DNA of 38,426 nucleotides from an uncultured Oscillospiraceae bacterium (lineage in GTDB: Bacteria > Bacillota > Clostridia > Oscillospirales > Acutalibacteraceae): contig URRK01000001.1 in the NCBI GenBank assembly GCA_900550315.1, positions 1 through 38,426 on the forward strand, given 5' to 3'. The notes beneath the pieces are model-generated. The model ran no database searches. It saw only the letters and a program-made list of their open reading frames with translations, and had not been told where the DNA came from. Shown here piece by piece: positions 17,014 to 25,045 of the stretch (its first letter is position 1; each line of letters opens with the position of its first letter). A program made the translations under genes and the position numbers.

Positions 17014-17715
17014 TTAAGCCCAGCGTTTTTTATCCAGCACAGCGGTGGCAAGGTACAAAAACAGCACCGTAACGCTGGCAAAAAATACAATGTTCGAAAA
17101 ATCTATTTTTCCGCTGGTAAAGGCGTTGTAGCGCGTAACAAAGGAGATGTAGGTGGTGGCGTTTGTAAACCAGGTTGCGTCAACGCTTTGCGAAAAATAA
17201 TCAATTTGCATAATAAAAAACGAAACCACAATGCCAAAAATGCCGGCAATAATCTGGCTCTCGGTTAAGGCCGAAATAAACAGCCCAATTGCTAAAATTG
17301 AGGAGCCCAGCAGCGCAATGCCCAACAAATCGGCCAAAAAGGCCAGCCAGTTTACCGAGGTGCTGAGCATTAAAATAAATACGTAAATAAAGGTCATTGC
17401 AAAGGGCAGCATAAACAGCGTTAGCGCCGCAAAAAATTTGCCGTAAATAATTTTCCAAAGCTTTACCGGCGCGGTCAGCAGCAGCTGGTCTACCTTTTGG
17501 CGCTTATCCTCACTTAGCAGTCGCATGGTAATAATGGGGCAAACCAGCAGCGCAATGGTAGAAATGCTCATAAACACAAAAGAAATATTGGTGTAGTTGT
17601 TGCGGTACATGTAGGAAAAATAAAGCCCTAACAATAGCAGCATAACCGAGCAAACAATGTACCCAATGGGGGAGGTAAAGTAAGACTTCATTTCCCTTTT
17701 ATAAATGGCGTGCAT
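17014..17715 (-). CDS. ABC-2 type permease of the Gld-type locus
   Basis: A 233-aa integral membrane protein with six hydrophobic segments, starting MHAIYKREMKSYFTSPIGYIV, the usual opening of GldF/NosY-like ABC-2 permeases. A cytoplasmic loop RLLSEDKRQKVDQLLLTAPV after the second helix is typical of the family. Its ATG overlaps the stop of the ATPase gene by one base (TAATG), so the two are translationally coupled. With the ATPase and GldG-like protein it should form one membrane complex. The substrate cannot be read from sequence. Confidence 0.9.
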   Translation of the reverse strand: MHAIYKREMKSYFTSPIGYIVCSVMLLLLGLYFSYMYRNNYTNISFVFMSISTIALLVCPIITMRLLSEDKRQKVDQLLLTAPVKLWKIIYGKFFAALTLFMLPFAMTFIYVFILMLSTSVNWLAFLADLLGIALLGSSILAIGLFISALTESQIIAGIFGIVVSFFIMQIDYFSQSVDATWFTNATTYISFVTRYNAFTSGKIDFSNIVFFASVTVLFLYLATAVLDKKRWA

Positions 17716-18755
17716 TATTTTTCCTCCTTTCCGTAAACGGCTTCCATAACCGATTTTTTCGCTTCGGCTGAAAGCTCGGCCGGCTCTTTTTTCGCCGGCT
17801 TTTCGGTTTTTTGCTGGGCGGCGTCGGCCCCTTCGGTCAGGCGTAAGAAAATTTGCTCCAGCGTTAGCGCGCGGGTGGTAATTTCAATCAGCGGCCACTT
17901 GCGGTCGCTCAGGCGGTTAAAAATATCCCGCCGAACATCAACCCCCGGCACCGGCTCTACTAAAAAGTCGAACGAGCCGGATTCCACCATGCCAAGCGGC
18001 GTAACCTGCTGCACACCCTTAATGGTGGTAATAAGTTTTTGCACCTCGCCCTGCGGCCCCTGTACCCGAACGGTTACCGCGTGGTCGGAGGAAAGGTTGT
18101 TCGAAAGGTTTTCGGCCGTGTCGTCGGCTACAATTACGCCGTTGTTAATAATTAAAATGCGTTTGCAAACGGCCTGTATTTCAGACAAAATGTGCGAGCT
18201 TAAAATAACCGTGTGGTGCTTGCCTAAGTTGGCAATTAGGGTTCTAATTTCAATAATCTGCTTCGGGTCTAAGCCAACGGTGGGCTCGTCTAAAATTAAA
18301 ACGTCCGGATTGCCAACCAGCGCCTGCGCAATGCCAACACGCTGCCGGTAGCCCTTAGAAAGGTTTTTAATTAACCGGTTTTCAACATTTTTAATGTTTA
18401 CTAAACGCTCAATTTCGTCTAAATGCGCTTTTTTGGGGAACTTAACGCTTTTTAAATCGTAAACAAAGCCTAAGTATTCCTTTACCGTCATATCCGGGTA
18501 AAGCGGCGGCTGCTCGGGCAGGTAGCCAATGCGCTTTTTTACCTGCTCCGGGTTATCCAAAACATCAAAGCCGTCTACCGTAACGCTGCCCTCGGTTAAC
18601 GAGAGGTAGCCGGTAAGAATGTTCATAATGGTTGATTTACCGGCGCCGTTCGGCCCCAAAAAACCAACAATTTCGCCCTGCGAAATGGCAAAGCTTACAT
18701 TCTTAACCGCGGTGTGACTTCCGTATTTTTTGGAAAGGTTTTGAACTTCTATCAT
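17715..18755 (-). CDS. ABC transporter ATP-binding protein of the Gld-type locus
   Basis: A 346-aa ATPase. Walker A is GPNGAGKSTIMN, the signature LSKGYRQRVGIAQAL, Walker B DVLILDEPTVGLD, and the switch His lies in VILSSHILSE. After the ATPase (1-220) come an ACT-like C-terminal domain and a Lys/Glu/Ala tail. I choose ATG 18755, which has GGAGG nine bases upstream and begins MIEVQNLSKKYG; the longer reading adds 22 residues without homology. It is the first gene of a four-gene operon read from the promoter at 19169. Confidence 0.93.
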   Translation of the reverse strand: MIEVQNLSKKYGSHTAVKNVSFAISQGEIVGFLGPNGAGKSTIMNILTGYLSLTEGSVTVDGFDVLDNPEQVKKRIGYLPEQPPLYPDMTVKEYLGFVYDLKSVKFPKKAHLDEIERLVNIKNVENRLIKNLSKGYRQRVGIAQALVGNPDVLILDEPTVGLDPKQIIEIRTLIANLGKHHTVILSSHILSEIQAVCKRILIINNGVIVADDTAENLSNNLSSDHAVTVRVQGPQGEVQKLITTIKGVQQVTPLGMVESGSFDFLVEPVPGVDVRRDIFNRLSDRKWPLIEITTRALTLEQIFLRLTEGADAAQQKTEKPAKKEPAELSAEAKKSVMEAVYGKEEK

Positions 18756-19162
18756 AACTGAAACCTCCAAGCTTGTGTTTTGCCGCACACCCTGTGCGGC
18801 CGCCCCGTAAGGCCGGGGCACAGTACCGGTAAATTGCCAAGCCCGCTGCTTTCGGCCGGCGTTTTAGCCGGGCGCCCAAAATGCAATAAAGCGTAAAGGC
18901 GTTAAGCTAAAAAGCCGTTTGCCCGTTTGGCGGGTTTGGCCGCGTGCGCTGCGGTTTGGTTGGCGGGGGCAAACCCCGTACGGGACCCAACTTTAAAAAA
19001 GCCTTAAAAGCCTTTGCCCAAAGCCCCGCAGTGCAGGGCCGCGCCAATTCAAAGTCAAAACGCACGGCAACACAGCCCCTTTGCGGCAAAGGGCTGCCGT
19101 AGTTCTTACATAGTACTGTAAAAAGTTTTAATTTTTGTAAATAATTTATTAAAATTATACAC
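18756..19162 (-). promoter_or_regulatory. Long structured 5' leader of the ABC operon
   Basis: About 400 nt separate the predicted transcript start from the first gene. On the minus strand the leader can form a long nested hairpin at 19064-19100 (outer ACGGCA/TGCCGT, inner GCCCTTTG/CAAAGGGGC), a stem near 18920-18932 followed by TTTTT that could attenuate, and two hairpins just before the ribosome site: GCCCC/GGGGC (18802-18819) and an 8-bp GCCGCACA/TGTGCGGC (18782-18800). It matches no riboswitch class I recognise. Confidence 0.5.
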
Positions 19163-19168
19163 GCTACC

Positions 19169-19197
19169 AGTATACCACACTTATTTTACAAATGCAA
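19169..19197 (-). promoter_or_regulatory. Promoter of the Gld-type ABC operon
   Basis: Minus-strand TTGCAT (19192-19197), a 17-bp spacer and TATACT (19169-19174) with TGG forming an extended -10. A second TATAAT lies 15 bp further on (19154-19159) without a good -35. The remaining part of the gap, 19200-19420, shows no supported gene. Confidence 0.8.
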
Positions 19198-19420
19198 TGT
19201 TTTGCCTTTGTAAAAAACGGTTTAAATAACCGGGCAAAACTGGGTAAAAAAATAAACCCCTGCAGGTAAAGGGGCAGTACTAAGGCTCTATGGGCAAAAA
19301 AAGCAGCGCCATGTTCGGTAGCAGCAAAGGGTTGGGCCAGCGGGTTAGGATTGCAGCGGCGGCGTTTGGTTTTAAAATAGAACAAAATAGCACAGGGGGC
19401 TAACGGCGGCAGCAAACCGC

Positions 19421-19458
19421 CCAAAAATTTAAAAGTCGGGCGCCGTTTGGCACCCGAC
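19421..19458 (-). terminator. Terminator of rny
   Basis: The stem GTCGGG/CCCGAC (19435-19440 and 19453-19458), extended by inner GCC/GGC pairs around a short loop, is followed on the minus strand by TTTTAAATTTTT. Confidence 0.85.
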
Positions 19459-19490
19459 CTTTGATTTTTGCTTGGCCAAGGCGTTCGGGC

Positions 19491-21041
19491 TTACTTTGCG
19501 TAATCCGAAGCGCGGCTTTCGCGAATAATGTTTACCTTAATTTGCCCCGGGTACTCCAGTTCTTTTTCGTACCGCTGCGCAATATCGTGCGCCATAATTA
19601 CCATCTGGTCGTCGGTAATCATTTCCGGCTTAACAATAATGCGAACCTCGCGGCCGGCCTGAATGGCGTAAGAGCTTTCTACCCCGCTAAAGGAATTGGC
19701 GATTTCCTCCAGCTTTTCAAGGCGTTTAATGTAATTTTCAATGTTTTCGCGCCGGGCGCCCGGGCGTGCCGCCGAAATGGCGTCGGCCGCCTGTACCAGG
19801 CAGGCAATTACCGTTTTGGCTTCTACATCGCCGTGGTGGGCGTGAATGGCGTGAACAACCGCTTCGCTTTCGTGGCATTTTTTAGCAACCTCAACGCCAA
19901 GCTGAATGTGCGAGCCCTCCTGCTCGTGGTCAATGGCTTTGCCAATGTCGTGCAGCAGGCCGGCGCGGCGGGCTAAGGTAACATCGGCGCCCAACTCGGC
20001 CGCCATAACCCCCGCCAGGTACGAAACCTCTAACGAGTGGTTTAAAACATTTTGCCCGTAGCTGGTGCGGTAATGCAGCCGCCCCAGTAAGCGAATCAGC
20101 TCGGGGTGCAGGCCGTGAATACCGGCGCTCAGCATGGCGCGCTCGCCCTCTTTTTTAATGGTGTGCTCAACCTCTGCGGTAGCCTTTGCAACCATCTCCT
20201 CAATGCGGGCGGGGTGAATACGGCCGTCTAAAATCAGCTTTTCCAGCGCAATGCGGGCAATTTCGCGGCGAACCGGGTCAAAGCTTGAAAGCGTAATGGC
20301 CTCGGGGGTGTCGTCAATAATTAAATCAACGCCCGTGGCGGTTTCCAGCGCGCGAATGTTGCGGCCCTCGCGGCCAATAATGCGGCCTTTCATTTCGTCG
20401 TTCGGTAATTCCACTACCGAAATGGTAGCCTCCGAGGAATGGTCGGCGGCGCAGCGCTGAATGGCTTGCGAAAGCAGCTCGCGCGCTTTTTCGTCGGTTT
20501 CCTCTTTAAAATGCTGCTCGTATTCCAAAATTTTCAGCGCTTTTTCGTGGCTCAGCTCGCTGTCTAACATGGAGAGCAGATGTTCTTTGGCCTGCTCGGC
20601 CGTAAAGCCCGAAATCTTTTCAAGGATCTCCATTTGGCCTTTTTTCAGTTTTTCAACCTCGGCCATACGGTCGTCAATTTCTTTGGCTTTTTTGTTAATT
20701 TTTTCTTCTTTTGCTTCTAAGTTGTCGGTTTTGCGGTCAAGATTTTCTTCCTTTTGCTGAATACGGTGTTCTTGACGCTGAATTTCACTGCGGCGCTCAC
20801 GCAGCTCCTTGTCGGCCTCCGAGCGTTGACGGTGAATTTCTTCTTTGGCTTCAATTAAAGCCTCTTTTTTACGCGCTTGGGCATTTTTCATGGCGTCGCT
20901 TAAAATGCGGCGCGCCTCGTCCTCAGCGGAGCCCACGGCGGTACGGTCTTTGTTTTTTTGCACGGCGCTGCCAATAAAAAAAGCAGCCACGGCAAGTATT
21001 ACAACGGTTACCCCGGTAATTGCGTAAAATAACGGACCCAA
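19491..21041 (-). CDS. rny: Ribonuclease Y
   Basis: A 516-aa membrane-anchored endoribonuclease that starts mRNA decay in many Firmicutes. I choose TTG 21041, which has AAGGAGGTG seven bases upstream and begins (M)GPLFYAITGVTVVILAV, the membrane anchor; a longer ATG start would add 33 residues not seen in the family. After the anchor, residues 30-190 are a charged coiled coil. Then follow the KH domain (GRIIGREGRNIRALE) and the HD domain (GLLHDIGKAIDHE with the metal-binding HD). Usual length is about 520 aa. It is monocistronic, with its own promoter and terminator. Confidence 0.96.
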   Translation of the reverse strand: MGPLFYAITGVTVVILAVAAFFIGSAVQKNKDRTAVGSAEDEARRILSDAMKNAQARKKEALIEAKEEIHRQRSEADKELRERRSEIQRQEHRIQQKEENLDRKTDNLEAKEEKINKKAKEIDDRMAEVEKLKKGQMEILEKISGFTAEQAKEHLLSMLDSELSHEKALKILEYEQHFKEETDEKARELLSQAIQRCAADHSSEATISVVELPNDEMKGRIIGREGRNIRALETATGVDLIIDDTPEAITLSSFDPVRREIARIALEKLILDGRIHPARIEEMVAKATAEVEHTIKKEGERAMLSAGIHGLHPELIRLLGRLHYRTSYGQNVLNHSLEVSYLAGVMAAELGADVTLARRAGLLHDIGKAIDHEQEGSHIQLGVEVAKKCHESEAVVHAIHAHHGDVEAKTVIACLVQAADAISAARPGARRENIENYIKRLEKLEEIANSFSGVESSYAIQAGREVRIIVKPEMITDDQMVIMAHDIAQRYEKELEYPGQIKVNIIRESRASDYAK

Positions 21042-21193
21042 TAGAAAGCACCTCCTTATATCATAAAGCACGAATTTAGGCCAAACGGCCAAAACGGGGC
21101 CGTGCATTGCACCCCGCGGTTTATATGATAACGCGCGCACAGCCCTTTGCCCGCCAAAGCAAAAAACTGCCCCACATTAAACATACTACCTCT

Positions 21194-21222
21194 ATTTTAT
21201 ACGAAATTGCCCCCTCTGTCAA
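21194..21222 (-). promoter_or_regulatory. Promoter of rny
   Basis: Minus-strand TTGACA (21217-21222), a 17-bp spacer and TAAAAT (21194-21199). The leader is about 145 nt. Confidence 0.8.
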
Positions 21223-21449
21223 GGACAATTTGCGCCGGCGGCCCGCCCTAAAAATTGGCCGGCGACTAAAAAACAGCAAAAACAGGCAGCTTTTGCGGGG
21301 GCAAATTGGTTTTTAAATTGTTTTTAAAATATTCATTATTTTCCTGCCAAAAAGGGGTAAAATGGATTTATTATTTGTAATTTTATTTAGAACAATACAT
21401 TTTTAAAAGTTTGTTCCCGCGTTTTAAAGCGTTTGTTTGGCACTTTAAG

Positions 21450-21492
21450 GGCCGCCTTTTTCGGCGGCCGCGTAATTTTTACGCGTAATTTT
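21450..21492 (+). promoter_or_regulatory. Hairpins in the leader of the FtsX-type ABC gene
   Basis: A 7-bp stem GGCCGCC/GGCGGCC (21450-21456 and 21463-21469) is directly followed by GCGTAA/TTACGC (21470-21475 and 21479-21484) and then GTAATTTTT, just before the AAAGGAG ribosome site. CGCGTAATTTTT occurs twice. It could attenuate expression. I found no convincing plus-strand promoter between 21223 and 21450. Confidence 0.45.
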
Positions 21493-21509
21493 TAAAAGGA
21501 GAATTTGGA

Positions 21510-24242
21510 ATGCTGCAAATTAAGCACATTAAAAAAGAGTATTGCACCGGCGATTTAACCCAAACCGCCCTGGCCGATGTTAGCATAAACCTGCGCGACA
21601 ACGAATTTGTTGCCATTTTAGGCCCCAGCGGCTCGGGCAAAACAACCCTGCTAAACATTATTGGCGGGTTAGACCGGTACGACAGCGGCGATTTAATTAT
21701 TAACGGTATTTCTACCAAAAAGTACAAAGACCGCGACTGGGACTCTTACCGCAACCACACCGTTGGCTTTGTGTTTCAAAGCTACAATTTAATTCCCCAC
21801 CAAAGCGTGCTGGCGAATGTAGAATTAGCGCTTACCATTTCGGGCGTAAAGCGGGCCGAGCGCCGCCGCCGCGCAACAGCAGCGCTGCAAAAGGTTGGCC
21901 TTGGCAACCAGCTGCACAAGCGCCCCAACCAAATGTCCGGCGGGCAAATGCAGCGGGTGGCTATTGCCCGCGCGCTGGTAAACAACCCCGATATTTTACT
22001 GGCCGACGAGCCAACCGGTGCGCTGGATACCGAAACCAGCCTGCAGGTTATGGAGCTTTTAAAAGAGGTAGCCAAAGACCGCCTGGTGGTAATGGTAACC
22101 CACAACCCCGAGCTGGCCACCCGTTACGCCAACCGCATTGTAAATTTAAAAGACGGCCAAATAACTAACGACAGCAACCCCTACGAGCTTTCGGCCGAGC
22201 TTACGCCCAAGCCGGTGCACCAAAACATGGGCCGCTCCTCTATGTCGGTTTTTACCGCGCTTTGGCTTTCGTTTAACAATTTGCGCACCAAGCTGGGGCG
22301 CACGCTGCTAACCTCCTTTGCCGGGTCTATTGGTATTATTGGCATTGCGCTTATCCTCTCGCTTTCTACCGGGGCCAACGCGTATATCGAAAACATTCAA
22401 AAAGATACCATGGCCTCCTACCCGCTTTCCATTCAAAGCACTTCTATGGATATGAGCAGCTTTTCCGGCATGGTAAAGCCCAACGCCGAAAAAACCGCCA
22501 ACCACGAACTGGACGCCGTATACGCCGACAATTCCAATATAGAAAACGCCTCGGGTATGCTAACCAGCTTTAAGCAAAACAATTTAAAAGATTTTAAAAA
22601 GTATTTAGATGACCCGAACAGCGAAATTCACCAATATGTTGGCGAAAACGGCATCACCTACTCCTACGCCGTTTCGTTTGATGTTTACACGCACGACCCC
22701 GAGGGTAAGCTGATTAATACCGACGGCTCTACCGTTTCTAAGGCTACGGGGCAAATTAGTGTGGCCAACATGGGCGAAATGAGCAACCAGCAAAGCAACA
22801 TGAGCCGGCTTATGGGCGCGCCGGATAATTTTACCGAGCTGATTCCCGGCACCGGCAATAGCCCGGTAAGTAATGTAATTACCGAAAATTACAGCGTGCT
22901 TTACGGCAGCTGGCCAAAAAAGTATAACGAAATTGTGCTGGTAGTAGACCATAATAACGAGATCCGCACCGAAACGCTTTACAGCCTGGGCCTGCTGCCC
23001 TACACCGAGTATGAAAATATTGTTAAAAAAATTAACGCGGGCGAAAAGGTTACTCTAAGTGCCAAAAAGTTTACCTACGCCGATATTTGCAGCAAAAGCT
23101 TTAAGCTGCTGCCGGCCTGCGACCTTTACGAAAAGCAGGAAAACGGCAATTACACTTTAGTATCCGGCGACGAAGCTAAGCTGGAAAAGCTAATGAACAG
23201 CGCGGTGGAGCTAAAGGTTTGCGGCGTGGTGCGCAGTAAGGATGATTCCTCGAACGTTTCCATCTCCTCCCCCATTGCGTACACCAGCCAGCTTACCGAT
23301 TATTTAATTGAGCATACCGACGCCAGCGCGGTGGTAAAGGCGCAAAAGCAAAACCCCGCGGTAAATGTGCAAAACGGCATGACTTTTGCCCCGAAAAACA
23401 ACAGCGAAAAAATTAGCGATACCAAAAAGTATTTAACCAACCTTGGCGTTAGCGAAAAAGCCCGCCTTTGCCGCAGCATGATGCAAACCGTTTACGCCGG
23501 GCAGCCGCAAATGTTGCAGGGGCTGGAAGGCATGAGCGAAACGCAGCTGGCCGCCCTGCTGGAAAATTATTTACAAAACCCCTCCGACGAGGTGCTGCTG
23601 AACATTTACAAAACCCAAATTTCTACCGGCAGCTACGAGGAAAATTTAAAGGCCTTTGGCGTGGTAAATAAAAACACCCCCTCGGCCATTAACATTTACG
23701 CCGACAGCTTTGAGGCGAAAGACCAAATTGCCGAATGTATTAGCGCTTACAATAATACCAAAGCCGAAAAGGACCAAATTGTTTACACCGATTATGTTAA
23801 GCTTTTAATGTCCTCCTTTACCACAGTCATTAATGTGGTGTCTTATGTGCTTATTGCGTTTGTGGCCGTTTCGCTGGTGGTTTCCTCTATTATGATTGGC
23901 ATTATTACCTACATTTCGGTGCTGGAGCGCACCAAGGAGATTGGCATTTTGCGGGCCATTGGCGCCTCGAAGCAAAATGTTTCGCAGGTGTTTAACGCCG
24001 AAACCTTTATTATTGGCCTTTGCGCCGGCCTAATTGGTATAGGCGTTTCGCTTTTGTTGCTGCTGCCGGGTAACGCCGTAATTCACGCCTTAACCGGCTC
24101 TACCAGCATTAACGCCATTTTGCCGGTGGGCGGCGCCGCGGTTTTGGTGCTGCTTAGCATGCTGCTAACGCTAATTGGCGGCCTTATTCCGGCTAAAAAG
24201 GCCGCCCGGCAAGACCCCGTAGCCGCTTTAAGGTCGGAATAA
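21510..24242 (+). CDS. MacB/FtsX-type ABC transporter, ATPase fused to permease
   Basis: A 910-aa fusion. The ATPase (1-225) has Walker A GPSGSGKTTLLN, the signature MSGGQMQRVAIARAL, Walker B DILLADEPTGALD and the switch His in VMVTHNPE. A first membrane helix lies at about 258-282 (TLLTSFAGSIGIIGIALIL). A large external domain of about 480 residues follows. Then three C-terminal helices carry the FtsX motif (ERTKEIGILRAIGASKQNV), ending PAKKAARQDPVAALRSE. Such proteins drive mechanotransmission for peptide or lipoprotein export, or antibiotic-peptide resistance; which applies here is unknown. AAAGGAG is nine bases before ATG. It is a single gene with a shared terminator. Confidence 0.92.
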   Translation: MLQIKHIKKEYCTGDLTQTALADVSINLRDNEFVAILGPSGSGKTTLLNIIGGLDRYDSGDLIINGISTKKYKDRDWDSYRNHTVGFVFQSYNLIPHQSVLANVELALTISGVKRAERRRRATAALQKVGLGNQLHKRPNQMSGGQMQRVAIARALVNNPDILLADEPTGALDTETSLQVMELLKEVAKDRLVVMVTHNPELATRYANRIVNLKDGQITNDSNPYELSAELTPKPVHQNMGRSSMSVFTALWLSFNNLRTKLGRTLLTSFAGSIGIIGIALILSLSTGANAYIENIQKDTMASYPLSIQSTSMDMSSFSGMVKPNAEKTANHELDAVYADNSNIENASGMLTSFKQNNLKDFKKYLDDPNSEIHQYVGENGITYSYAVSFDVYTHDPEGKLINTDGSTVSKATGQISVANMGEMSNQQSNMSRLMGAPDNFTELIPGTGNSPVSNVITENYSVLYGSWPKKYNEIVLVVDHNNEIRTETLYSLGLLPYTEYENIVKKINAGEKVTLSAKKFTYADICSKSFKLLPACDLYEKQENGNYTLVSGDEAKLEKLMNSAVELKVCGVVRSKDDSSNVSISSPIAYTSQLTDYLIEHTDASAVVKAQKQNPAVNVQNGMTFAPKNNSEKISDTKKYLTNLGVSEKARLCRSMMQTVYAGQPQMLQGLEGMSETQLAALLENYLQNPSDEVLLNIYKTQISTGSYEENLKAFGVVNKNTPSAINIYADSFEAKDQIAECISAYNNTKAEKDQIVYTDYVKLLMSSFTTVINVVSYVLIAFVAVSLVVSSIMIGIITYISVLERTKEIGILRAIGASKQNVSQVFNAETFIIGLCAGLIGIGVSLLLLLPGNAVIHALTGSTSINAILPVGGAAVLVLLSMLLTLIGGLIPAKKAARQDPVAALRSE

Positions 24243-24319
24243 TAGGAAACATTAAAATTTTAAGCCCGTTTTAAATTCGGGGTTTAAATCCCGGTTTAAC
24301 CCTGTTTTTTAACGCTTAA

Positions 24320-24365
24320 AGCCCAAAAAGCCCGCCGTACCAACACGGCGGGCTTAATTTTTTAA
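24320..24365. terminator. Bidirectional terminator between the ABC gene and mscL
   Basis: The stem GCCCGCCG/CGGCGGGC (24330-24337 and 24346-24353), extendable by two A-T pairs, is followed by TTAATTTTTT on the plus strand and TTTTT on the minus strand. It serves two convergent genes. Confidence 0.92.
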
Positions 24366-24378
24366 ATTTAACCTTGTT

Positions 24379-24828
24379 TTATTCTTTATTTTGCTGCAAA
24401 AGGGTACGAATATCCTTTAAAACATCCTCGGCGGTTTCTTTCGGCTTGTCCTCCGGCTCGGGCTCCGGCTTTTTGCCGGCCAGCTCCTCGAACTTTTTGT
24501 GCAGCGTCATTACCGCGCGCAGCGCCGCAAAAACCGAAAAAGCAATAATTAAAAACTCTAACACAACCTGAATAAAATTGCCGTAGGTTAAGGCCGATTC
24601 CTCCCGCAGCAGCTTGCCGGCCGCGTCGTACTGGGCGGGCGAAATCAGCCACTTCCAGTCGGTTACATTAATGCCGCCCAGCAAAATGCCAACCAGCGGC
24701 ATAATAATATCGGCCACCAGGCTGTTCACAATTTTAGAAAAAGCGGTACCAATAACAACGCCAACCGCCATGTCTAATACATTCCCCTTGGTAATAAAGG
24801 CTTTAAAATCTTTAAAAAACTGTTTCAT
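24379..24828 (-). CDS. mscL: Large-conductance mechanosensitive channel MscL
   Basis: A 149-aa membrane channel opened by membrane tension to release solutes on osmotic downshock. The N-terminal helix and first pore helix are highly typical (FITKGNVLDMAVGVVIGTAF, then IVNSLVADIIMPLVGIL). The second membrane helix is at about 75-95 and a charged C-terminal bundle helix follows. The start at ATG 24828 (MKQFFKDFK) has GGAGGAG ten bases upstream; a ten-residue longer reading is unlikely. It is last on the minus strand before the convergent ABC gene. Confidence 0.95.
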   Translation of the reverse strand: MKQFFKDFKAFITKGNVLDMAVGVVIGTAFSKIVNSLVADIIMPLVGILLGGINVTDWKWLISPAQYDAAGKLLREESALTYGNFIQVVLEFLIIAFSVFAALRAVMTLHKKFEELAGKKPEPEPEDKPKETAEDVLKDIRTLLQQNKE

Positions 24829-24907
24829 TTTAATGTTGCTCCTCCGCAATACCCGCACAAAGGCCCCGTGCGGCTTTGCCTATTTTTATTCCTGCGCCAA
24901 ATGGTTT

Positions 24908-25045
24908 ATTTTTGTACGGTCGCGCTCGTTTTGCGCTGCTGCGCTTGTCCTGTGCTGCTGCGCTTATTCTGCGCTGTTGTACTCGTCCTGCGCTTGTTCC
25001 CGTGCTAAAGCGCCAATTTTTGTACGGCGGTGCTTATTCCCGTGC
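24908..25045. repeat. Degenerate 19-bp tandem array between pheA and mscL
   Basis: Three contiguous 19-bp units (24932-24950, 24951-24969, 24970-24988; TGCGCTGCTGCGCTTGTCC form) and a partial fourth are bordered by a 12-bp direct repeat ATTTTTGTACGG at 24908-24919 and 25016-25027. The right end reaches into the last codons of pheA. No gene is supported here on either strand. Confidence 0.75.

Noticed and set aside
16520..17017. 165-codon plus-strand frame rich in Ala/Ser/Val
   Set aside because: It is the reverse reading of the 21-bp repeats in the GldG-like gene.
19164..19424. 86-codon minus-strand frame in the gap after rny
   Set aside because: No homology, no ribosome site, and it runs through the ABC operon promoter.
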